In this document: positions 57,618 through 64,000 of the stretch, one piece after another
Numbering within the stretch: position 1 is the stretch's first letter
How the letters are laid out: every line of letters starts with the position of its first letter
DNA from: Mesorhizobium sp. B2-3-4
GTDB lineage: Bacteria > Pseudomonadota > Alphaproteobacteria > Rhizobiales > Rhizobiaceae
Reading direction: 5' to 3'
DNA: 64,000 nucleotides
Assembly: GCF_006442315.1 (NCBI RefSeq)
Contig: NZ_VFVY01000010.1
Location: forward strand, 162,319 to 226,318
The notes under the pieces: model-generated
Seen by the model: only the letters and a program-made list of their open reading frames with translations
What the model was told of the DNA's origin: nothing
Database searches by the model: none
Translations under genes and position numbers: made by a program

Positions 57618-59515
57618 TCTCGCGCCAGCACGATGACCCGGTCCTCCGGCAGATAGGCCAGCGCTTCTGACTTCAGCGGGTTGACGGTGACGCCGCCCAG
57701 CGCCCGATGGTCTTCTTGCGCGCCGCGAATGCGCCGGTAGCCGATGGCGATCTCGCCGCGCAGTCGTGCCGATTCCGCGATCGTCCAGAAGGTCACCGGC
57801 CTGTCGATGGCGACGTAGTCGGCGACCGGGCGCATGTAAATTTCGGAGCCAGCCTCATCGAGCAGGTCATCGAAGATCGCGGCGAGATACTGGTTCTCGG
57901 ACGCCTGCGCCAACATCAGGCTGACCAGCCGGTTGCTGACGACAAAATCGTCGGCCTTGGTCACGGCCGCAAGCTCCCGGTTGCGAACGTCGATCATCTC
58001 ACTGACGATGTTGATGTGGAGGCCAGCGTCATCTGAAATCTTGCGCAGATGCAGCAGCGTCACCAGCGTGCGCGTATCGGCCGGCTGCGCCGCCATGGTT
58101 TCGCTGTAGCCGAGAACGAGCACGTGATCGTAGGACGGCACGTCCAGGCCCGTCAGCACGGTTCTGCTCGACGTGTCGGCGACCCGACATTGAACCGATA
58201 GATTGTTGCCCTCAACAACCAATTCGGCGACGTCCTGTTCCAGGTCAGGCGTATCGGCAGCTATGGTCAGCACCGAACCCGGTGCGACATAGCGAGACAA
58301 TTCGTGGGTGATGATCGGGCCGCGCCGGTTCCAGCCAAGGATCAGCGTGCGCTCAGGCTGCTTGTCGGCAGGCCGCGGCCCGATGATTGCCGCCTTGTCG
58401 ACCTCGGTTCCCGGACTTCCCAGCCTTATCGCCGCATCGTCCTCGGCGATGATAATGGCGCGGCTGCCGGCACCGATCACCAAATCCGAAGGCGGGTTGA
58501 GATCGACACGGCCGTCGCGGTCGCAAAGCCCGATCAGCGCGCAGTGCTCATACGACATCATCGCTTCGCCGAAAGTCTTGCCGGTCAGACCGGGCTGCTC
58601 GATCGTGTAGATTTCACAGCCGTCGAAATCGAGCAGTTCCGAATAGACGCCGCTCAAGCCCGACTGCCGGCTCGAATGCACGACGATACGCGAGATCAAC
58701 TGGTCGGCCAGCACGAGCTGCACCTCGGCCCCGCCGACGACGCGGGCGACCTCGGCGTTCTTGCCGTCACGGATCTCGGCGGCGATGTTGTAGGGCGCCG
58801 TGCGCCGGTTCGGGTCGTTGACCAGCGCCAGCACCGTCTTGATGACCTGCGAATCTGGATCGTCGCCATCCGGCGAGAGCACGATGACCGATCGCGAGGT
58901 CTGCGGATTGACGATGGCGAGATCGTACAGATCCGTCGGATCGCCCCTGCGGCAGATGATGCGGGTGTTGCCCAGCTTGCCGATCTTGGTCGCGATCTCA
59001 TCCTCCATCTCGACCTTGTCCATATTGGCCATGACGACGATGCGCGGACGGCGGCGGCTGGCGTTGGCAATGACGAGTTCGGAGATGACGTCGAAGATCG
59101 ACGGGGACCAGTTGAGGATAATGGTGTGATCGCTTTCCAGCACTTGCGAGCGGCCCTTGCGCAACTCGTCGAGCTTGCCGTCGACGCCTGCGCTGAGCAC
59201 GCCGATGAGCGCCGAGACGACAAAGATGCCGGCTAGCGTGACCACAAGCATGACAAGACGGAAGGCCCAGCCGGTGTCGCCGCCCATCGTGCCGGAATCG
59301 AGCGTGCGCATCAGCGATTCCCAGAACGCTTCGAAGAAGTTCAGCGGTTCGCCGCCCTCCGGCGCGATTCGGGTCACCGCCAGGAAAGCCGCGGCGGCGA
59401 TGATAATCAGCAGCGAAAGGACGGCGAGCCAGCCGATCAGCGCGATCGGCCCAGCGGCCATGCTCTTGTCGAACGCATAGCGCAGCCGGATTCCCAGCGA
59501 ATTTCGTTTCGTCAT
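57614..59515 (-). CDS. CASTOR/POLLUX-type ion channel with two RCK-like domains
   Basis: A 633-residue membrane channel. Two hydrophobic segments (about 20-48 and 84-108) enclose a pore segment SLMRTLDSGTMGGDTGWAF, which is the family's replacement for the classical K+ filter. Two cytoplasmic Rossmann-like regulatory units follow (TIILNWSPSIFDVISEL near 129 and RTLILGWNRRGPIITHEL near 388). This matches the DMI1/CASTOR/POLLUX group, whose plant members work in symbiotic Ca signalling. Start at ATG 59513-59515 with GAGGGG upstream. Convergent with the CoA lyase, stops overlapping. Confidence 0.87.
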   Translation of the reverse strand: MTKRNSLGIRLRYAFDKSMAAGPIALIGWLAVLSLLIIIAAAAFLAVTRIAPEGGEPLNFFEAFWESLMRTLDSGTMGGDTGWAFRLVMLVVTLAGIFVVSALIGVLSAGVDGKLDELRKGRSQVLESDHTIILNWSPSIFDVISELVIANASRRRPRIVVMANMDKVEMEDEIATKIGKLGNTRIICRRGDPTDLYDLAIVNPQTSRSVIVLSPDGDDPDSQVIKTVLALVNDPNRRTAPYNIAAEIRDGKNAEVARVVGGAEVQLVLADQLISRIVVHSSRQSGLSGVYSELLDFDGCEIYTIEQPGLTGKTFGEAMMSYEHCALIGLCDRDGRVDLNPPSDLVIGAGSRAIIIAEDDAAIRLGSPGTEVDKAAIIGPRPADKQPERTLILGWNRRGPIITHELSRYVAPGSVLTIAADTPDLEQDVAELVVEGNNLSVQCRVADTSSRTVLTGLDVPSYDHVLVLGYSETMAAQPADTRTLVTLLHLRKISDDAGLHINIVSEMIDVRNRELAAVTKADDFVVSNRLVSLMLAQASENQYLAAIFDDLLDEAGSEIYMRPVADYVAIDRPVTFWTIAESARLRGEIAIGYRRIRGAQEDHRALGGVTVNPLKSEALAYLPEDRVIVLARD

Positions 59516-59682
59516 CTGCAAGCGCCCCTCAATATCCCCAAGGTCGATGCGCAAGCCACCACGCATCGCCGAAGCCGTTCTCTTAGCCTTTGTTCAGATG
59601 GAGGGGAATCGCCTTTCGCGCGATCCTGGCTAAGGGATTCGCCGCGATGTTGAACGGCGCAAGTGAGCGGGCATCGCGCCTA

Positions 59683-60357
59683 TTACCAGACCATCGGGAT
59701 CAGCCGGTAGCGAACCTCGGCCGCATAGTCATCATAGCCGCGCAGGCCGATGCGAAGCGTTTTCTCCTCGATGAAGGTGCGGATGGCCAGGAGGACGATG
59801 AACGCAAGCACCGACAGCAATCCCCACCAGGAGCCAAGCAGGAGCGCGGTGCCCGCGAAGAAGAGAATGGCACCCGCATACATCGGATGGCGCACATAGC
59901 TGTAAGGCCCCGTGGTGATCACCCGCTGTCCGCGCTCGTCCTGGATTTTCACAACCGGTGCGGCAAAACTGTTCTCCAGCATAGTCAGGTAGCAGATCCA
60001 GATTCCGATCAGCAGGACAAGGACGCCGATGACCTGCACCCAGACGGGAACCGCCGACCAGCCGAAACGGTGGTCGAATCCCATGAAGGCCAGCCAGCCG
60101 AAAATGCCGAGCAGGAGAATGGACAGCAGGATCTTGTCGGCCGGTGTCTGGTCTTTCTGGATGGGCGGGCTCAGCCGCTCGTTCATCAGGCCGGGATCGC
60201 GCCGAGCCAGCGCGACGCCCATTGTGAGACTGAGCGCCACCATCACCACCAAGTAGATCCAGGCTCCCGGCCAGTGCAGCGTGCCGGCCGCCAGGAACAG
60301 CAAGGCACCCATGACGCCGAACCAGAGGAATGTCTGCAGGATCAATTTGGAAATCAT
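59683..60357 (-). CDS. Isoprenylcysteine carboxyl methyltransferase-like membrane protein
   Basis: A 224-residue protein with five hydrophobic segments and the signature GPYSYVRHPMYAGAILFF followed by RTFIEEKTLR, which form the SAM-binding site of ICMT/PEMT-type methyltransferases. The substrate in bacteria is unknown. It is divergent from a TetR regulator; the twin operators between them (60400-60432) lie about 45 bases before this gene's ATG and suggest TetR control. Confidence 0.85.
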   Translation of the reverse strand: MISKLILQTFLWFGVMGALLFLAAGTLHWPGAWIYLVVMVALSLTMGVALARRDPGLMNERLSPPIQKDQTPADKILLSILLLGIFGWLAFMGFDHRFGWSAVPVWVQVIGVLVLLIGIWICYLTMLENSFAAPVVKIQDERGQRVITTGPYSYVRHPMYAGAILFFAGTALLLGSWWGLLSVLAFIVLLAIRTFIEEKTLRIGLRGYDDYAAEVRYRLIPMVW

Positions 60358-60399
60358 GATCGCCCTTTCGCGGCTTGCCCCTGCCGGTATTGGCCGGAC

Positions 60400-60438
60400 T
60401 AGACCGTCAGTCTATTATACCGACCGACGGTCTATTAT
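60400..60438. promoter_or_regulatory. Twin TetR-type operators
   Basis: Two related sites in tandem: TAGACCGTCAGTCTA (60400-60414, 5-bp arms) and GACCGACGGTC (60422-60432, 4-bp arms), each followed by TATTAT. The half-site TAGAC/GTCTA is like the known NemR-type box TAGACC-N4-GGTCTA. They occupy the only gap between the divergent ICMT-like and TetR genes. Confidence 0.75.
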
Positions 60439-60500
60439 TCAAGCAAGCCGTTGACAACCGCCACTGGACGGGAACGGCCATCGCGTGCAGAAGGTTTGTC

Positions 60501-61217
60501 ATGCCACGTATCATCAAGCACCCCGAGCTCAGGCGGGAAGAACTGCTGGACCACGCCCAGGCCCTGTTCCTGACGCGAGGCTATGACAAAGCGAGCCTCA
60601 ACGACGTGATTGCGTCCGCCGGTGTCTCGAAGGGCGCCTTCTATCACTATTTTGCTTCGAAAGAGGCCCTGTTGGAGGCGTTGGCCGAGCGTTTCGCAAG
60701 GCAGGCGTTGGCCGGGGTCCAGAATATACTGAACGCACCTGGCCTCGACCCGCTTGCCCGCCTGAACGGCCTGCTCGCCCAGTCGCGGCAAGCCAAGATC
60801 GAGACGGCGTCGGAAGCCTGGGCCCTTTTCGAGACGCTGTTCCGGCCTGACAATCTGGTGCTTTTCCACCGTATCAACCTGGCGGCCAGCGCATCGTTTT
60901 CCCCCTTGCTGGTCAAGATCATCCGGGAAGGTGTCGAGGATGGCACCTTCAAAACCTTCGATCCCGAGGGCGTCGCCGACATCCTCATGCAGTTCGGCAT
61001 GGCCACGCATGACGTCATCGCCAAGGCGATCACCGCTGGTGGCGATGCCGATATGGAGGTCGCGATCGAGGCCCTGGAAAGACGCGTCAGGCTCTACGAG
61101 ATCGCCCTCGACCGCATCCTCGGCCTGCCCGACGGCAGCATCCGGATCGGCGAACCGGGCTATGTCAGGGCCGTCATGACAGCCCGGCGGAAACCAAAAG
61201 CCGATGAGGCGCGCTGA
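60501..61217 (+). CDS. TetR-family transcriptional regulator
   Basis: A 238-residue repressor. The helix-turn-helix is FLTRGYDKASLNDVIASAGVSKGAFYHYFASKEALLEAL (residues about 20-58), the standard TetR arrangement; the C-terminal part is helical and variable, so the ligand cannot be guessed. ATG 60501 chosen because longer readings would run through the operator pair. It most likely represses itself and the divergent methyltransferase gene. Confidence 0.92.
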   Translation: MPRIIKHPELRREELLDHAQALFLTRGYDKASLNDVIASAGVSKGAFYHYFASKEALLEALAERFARQALAGVQNILNAPGLDPLARLNGLLAQSRQAKIETASEAWALFETLFRPDNLVLFHRINLAASASFSPLLVKIIREGVEDGTFKTFDPEGVADILMQFGMATHDVIAKAITAGGDADMEVAIEALERRVRLYEIALDRILGLPDGSIRIGEPGYVRAVMTARRKPKADEAR

Positions 61218-61234
61218 TCTGGCGGGACGCGAGC

Positions 61235-61843
61235 CTATTCCTTGCCCCAGCGTGGCCGGCGCATCGAGAAGATCTCATCGACGCTGGCATAGTCCATGTA
61301 GCCGAGGCGCGCGACATTGCCGGCCTTGGTGATGTCGAACAGGCCGTCTTTCAAAAAAGCATCGTCTATGTGCACGCCCACCACCTCGCCGGCGACGACG
61401 ACGGCGCTTGTGGGCGATCCGTCCAGCGCCTTTGGGCGAAATACTTCCGTCACTCGGCATTCCAGCGCCGCCGGCGCCGCAGCCACGCGCGGCGGCCTGA
61501 CGAGACGCGAGGGCGCCATGGCGAGATCGGCATAGACGAACTCGCTGACGCCACGCGGTGCGTCGACGGATGTGTAGTTCATCTTCTCGGCAAGATCGCG
61601 GCTGACCAGATTGGCGACGAACTCGCCGGATTCCTGGGCGAACGAGGCGCTGTCCTTCTCGCCCTCGGAGGAAAACCAGACGATGAAAGGCCGCGTCGAG
61701 AAAGCGTTGAAGAATGAGTATGGCGCGAGATTGATCTCGCCCGCCTTATTCAGCGTCGATATCCAGCCGATCGGGCGCGGCGCCACGATGGCCTTGGCCG
61801 GATCGTGCGGCAGCCCGTGCCCTTTCGCCGGTTCGTAGAACAT
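61235..61843 (-). CDS. Flavin reductase family protein
   Basis: A 202-residue FMN-binding split-barrel protein of the DIM6/NTAB type: APRPIGWISTLNKAGEINLAPYSFFN near residue 25 is the flavin-binding signature, and RVTEVF, VVAGEVVGVHI occur later. It could supply reduced flavin to a monooxygenase or act alone on a small substrate. It starts directly after the nitroreductase stop with no intervening base, so the two are one unit. Confidence 0.86.
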   Translation of the reverse strand: MFYEPAKGHGLPHDPAKAIVAPRPIGWISTLNKAGEINLAPYSFFNAFSTRPFIVWFSSEGEKDSASFAQESGEFVANLVSRDLAEKMNYTSVDAPRGVSEFVYADLAMAPSRLVRPPRVAAAPAALECRVTEVFRPKALDGSPTSAVVVAGEVVGVHIDDAFLKDGLFDITKAGNVARLGYMDYASVDEIFSMRRPRWGKE

Positions 61844-62428
61844 TCAGCCCGCCCAAGGTCCGGTGTAGTCGGCATAGAGCTTCGCCGGATCGGGCCTTGG
61901 CCGCTCCGGTGCGGGACCGGCATAGGAACCGATATGGATGAAGCCGACGACGCGCTCCTGCGGCGCCAGCCCCAGCATCGCCCTGCCCTCCGCGACATCG
62001 GAATACCAGTTGCTGATCATGTTGGTGCCATAGCCCAGCGCGTTAGCCGCTATCATCAGGTTCATCGCCGCCATGCCGCCCGACAGGAACATTTCCCATT
62101 GTGGGATCTTCGGGTTTTCCCGGGGAACAGAGACGACGCCGATCACCAGCGGCGCACGCGAAAACCGCGCCAGTTCCTGGTTGCGGCGGCCCTCCGGCAG
62201 CGGCCCCTCGCGCTGTTCGGCCAGTGCGGCCAGCTTTTTGCCGATCTCGATGCGGGCATCGCCGCGATAGAGAATGAAGCGCCACGGCTCAAGCCGGCCG
62301 TGGTCCGGCACGCGGGCGGCGGCGGCGATCATCGTGGCGATATCGGCGTCGCTCGGCGCCGGCTCCCTGAGGTCGGGAATCGGCGCTGAATTTCGGGTCA
62401 ATAGGAAGTCGATGATCGGCGACGCCAT
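61844..62428 (-). CDS. Nitroreductase family protein (YdjA/RutE-like small type)
   Basis: A 194-residue FMN-dependent nitroreductase-like protein. LLTRNSAPIPDLREPAP and VPDHGRLEPWRFILYRG are the FMN-binding motifs of the short YdjA group; the C-terminal ERVVGFIHIGSY follows. Natural substrate unknown. ATG 62426-62428 is chosen as the family start; a further 49 residues upstream are not family-like. First of a two-gene unit with the flavin reductase. Confidence 0.88.
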   Translation of the reverse strand: MASPIIDFLLTRNSAPIPDLREPAPSDADIATMIAAAARVPDHGRLEPWRFILYRGDARIEIGKKLAALAEQREGPLPEGRRNQELARFSRAPLVIGVVSVPRENPKIPQWEMFLSGGMAAMNLMIAANALGYGTNMISNWYSDVAEGRAMLGLAPQERVVGFIHIGSYAGPAPERPRPDPAKLYADYTGPWAG

Positions 62429-62583
62429 GGGCGCAAGTCTCCTGGACACTGTGGTTTTGAGCTGAAGCGCACCATCGGGAATTCGGGCGGCTCGGGCAAA
62501 GGCGCGCAAACGCCGGACGCAAGAGTCCCGGATCGGACTCTTAAGCCTTGAAATTGCCACCGCCATGGGCTTCAACGCAAGGC

Positions 62584-63546
62584 ATGTTTGAGGGGCGACT
62601 GCGTCTTTTCCTGGTCTGGCTCTGTGCCGCGCTGTTCATGGCGCCGGTTTCGCTGGCCGTTGCGCAGGAAAAGGACGGTGTCGGCGACCTGAAGCTTCCC
62701 GGAATTTCGAGCTATGCGACGCCCAAGAGCGACACCCCGCTGGCGCTTGGCGGCGGTGGCGCCCTCACCCTTTCGGCCCAGTTGACCGACAAGGGCACCG
62801 ACATCACGCGCGGACTTGTCTGGCGTGTCTTCAAGCCTGAAGCGGTCAACGGCAAATTGCCGATGGTCGCCTCCGCCCATGGCGGCAGCGCCGTCTTCCA
62901 GCTCGAGCCTGGCAGCTATCTGGTTCACGCCTCCTATGGCCGCGCCGGCGCCACCAAGCGCATTACCGTCGGCAAGGACGCCAAGCGGGAAAGCCTGGTG
63001 CTCGACGCCGGCGGCCTGAAGCTCGATGCGGTTCTGTCGGGCGGCGTGCGCATTCCCCCCAAGAAACTGCGCTTCTCGATCTACGAGGGCACAGCCGAGG
63101 CCAATGGCGACCGCGCGCTGATCATTCCCGATGTCGAACCCAACAGCGTCGTGCGGCTCAATGCCGGCATCTACCACGTCGTCTCGACCTATGGCGCGGT
63201 CAACGCCGTCATCCGCTCCGACATTCGTGTCGAGGCCGGCAAGCTGACCGAAGCCACGGTCGAACATCACGCGGCCGAGATAACCATGAAGCTGGTGCGC
63301 GAAGCCGGCGGCGAAGCGATCGCCGATACGTCGTGGTCGCTGCTCAACGAATCCGGCGATCCGATCAAGGAAACCGTCGGCGCTTTCGCCTCGATGGTGC
63401 TTGCCGAAGGCGACTACACCATCATCGCCAAGAACCGCGACCGCATCTACCAGAAGGATTTCACGGTGGTTGCCGGGCAGAACCAGGAGATCGAGGTTCT
63501 GGCTACAGAAGCCGCGGCCATGGATCCGGAGGAAGGCGCCGACTAG
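62584..63546 (+). CDS. Secreted protein of unknown function
   Basis: A 320-residue exported protein. Signal peptide with cleavage near AVA-QE (about 26-28), then a beta-rich body in which three units look alike: LTLSAQLTDKGTDITRGLVWRVFK, LDAVLSGGVRIPPKKLRFSIYE and ITMKLVREAGGEAIADTSWSLLN, each followed by a strand ending in an LEPGSYLVHA/LAEGDYTIIA-type turn. This suggests three Ig- or CNA-B-like domains. Not a named family I recognise. The Shine-Dalgarno sequence is weak. Confidence 0.75.
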   Translation: MFEGRLRLFLVWLCAALFMAPVSLAVAQEKDGVGDLKLPGISSYATPKSDTPLALGGGGALTLSAQLTDKGTDITRGLVWRVFKPEAVNGKLPMVASAHGGSAVFQLEPGSYLVHASYGRAGATKRITVGKDAKRESLVLDAGGLKLDAVLSGGVRIPPKKLRFSIYEGTAEANGDRALIIPDVEPNSVVRLNAGIYHVVSTYGAVNAVIRSDIRVEAGKLTEATVEHHAAEITMKLVREAGGEAIADTSWSLLNESGDPIKETVGAFASMVLAEGDYTIIAKNRDRIYQKDFTVVAGQNQEIEVLATEAAAMDPEEGAD

Positions 63547-64000
63547 AGCGTTTCCTGCTTTGAGAGAATCGTAGGATTCCCAAATCAAGGTGTTTGTGAT
63601 TCAAGATGCTGGCTGGATTGGAGGCCAGCATCTGATGACGCGAGCGCTTTCAAACGATCTTCGTGAGCGTGTTGTTGAGGCGGTTGGGGCCGGCGAGAAC
63701 TGCCGTAGCGTTGCATCGCGCTTTGGCGTTGCGGTTTCCTCTGTCGTGAAGTGGTCGCAGCGCTATCGAGCTACCGGTTCGGTGGCTCCGGGGAAGATGG
63801 GCGGACATCGAAAGCGGATTCTTGAGCCGCATCGGGCCTTCATCGTGGAGCGGATCAACCAAACCTCTGAGTTGACGCTGCATCGGCTGAAGGACGAGTT
63901 GGAAGCGCGCGGGGTCAAGGTCTCGCACAATACGATCTGGATGTTCCTGCGCCATGAGGGACTGAGCTTCAAAAAAAACGCTGTTCGCCCTTGAGCAGGC
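63547..64000 (+). mobile_element. IS630-like insertion sequence, left part (runs off the window)
   Basis: From after the secreted-protein stop to the window edge. Contents: a possible left end (GAATCGTAGGATTC inverted repeat at about 63567-63580), a perfect 9-bp hairpin GATGCTGGC/GCCAGCATC (63605-63632) and the first transposase frame. The right end and second frame lie beyond 64000, so ends and TA target duplication cannot be checked. Confidence 0.75.
63635..63994 (+). CDS. IS630-family transposase, first reading frame
   Basis: A 119-residue protein: N-terminal helix-turn-helix ALSNDLRERVVEAVGAG...SVASRFGVAVSSVVKWSQRY, then HRAFIVERINQTSELTLHRLKDEL, matching the IS630 orfA. The frame ends soon after an A8 run (63971-63978). 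In the +1 frame the run continues as KKTLFALEQA, the expected beginning of the catalytic orfB, so a frameshift or slippage at the A run would fuse both halves. ATG 63635 chosen; GGAG lies 11 bases upstream. Confidence 0.82.
   Translation: MTRALSNDLRERVVEAVGAGENCRSVASRFGVAVSSVVKWSQRYRATGSVAPGKMGGHRKRILEPHRAFIVERINQTSELTLHRLKDELEARGVKVSHNTIWMFLRHEGLSFKKNAVRP

Overview
The window looks like a chromosomal segment of a Mesorhizobium-type alphaproteobacterium (Hyphomicrobiales/Phyllobacteriaceae). This rests on the high-GC codon usage, the end of topA followed by rnr, a GTTC-N7-GTTC SOS box, the divK-pleD pair, a pccA-type carboxylase, a Tad/Cpa pilus operon and several intergenic palindromic repeats of the kinds common in rhizobia. 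The genus is inferred and was not tested by any search. Most of the window is ordinary core genome. There are no tRNA or rRNA genes, no CRISPR array and no prophage. The only mobile DNA seen is an IS630-like element cut by the right edge.

Layout. 1-5.8 kb (+): topA end, rnr, DUF983, Nudix, MFS, a small Nif3/CutA-like protein and rpmG with a bidirectional terminator. 5.9-12.1 kb (-): one operon reading FadR-type regulator, PLP Cys/Met-metabolism enzyme, sugar-type binding protein, two permeases, ATPase. 12.2-13.7 kb (-): FAD monooxygenase. 14.3-16.1 kb (-): divK-pleD. 16.3-19.6 kb: DUF3572-HAD pair, a secreted protein with a Gly/Asn/Asp tail, and a GNAT. 19.7-29.2 kb: dinB with SOS box, a secreted protein, an EamA permease, a K+ channel, dnaE and pccA. 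29.4-31.7 kb (+): glutathione-dependent formaldehyde oxidation (frmA, gfa) and a YaiI protein. 31.7-34.6 kb (+): DUF1345, cytochrome b, Tat-exported molybdoenzyme, GNAT.

34.6-41.6 kb: a protein with an internal duplication, a tandem glycine riboswitch, gcvT-gcvH-gcvP and a membrane diguanylate cyclase. 41.8-50.6 kb (-): Tad/Cpa pilus operon (cpaB, cpaC, a short lipoprotein, cpaE, cpaF, tadB, tadC, an unknown secreted protein, tadD) without pilin or prepilin peptidase. 50.8-57.6 kb: parE, a FUSC exporter, a DUF2336 protein, and a MaoC/CitE-type pair. 57.6-63.5 kb: a CASTOR/POLLUX-type ion channel, an ICMT-like membrane methyltransferase divergent from a TetR regulator with twin operators, a flavin reductase/nitroreductase pair and a secreted unknown. 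63.5 kb to end: IS630-like transposase, first frame.

No clearly new defence or mobile system was found. The most unusual points are: the transporter operon carrying a PLP lyase/synthase and its own FadR-type operator, with a palindromic element directly behind the binding-protein gene; a Pol IV with an N-terminal zinc-ribbon-like segment and an SOS box that fixes its start; a bacterial relative of the plant symbiosis channels CASTOR/POLLUX; the pilus operon with a mini-lipoprotein in the cpaD position; and three convergent gene pairs that share a four-base stop overlap.
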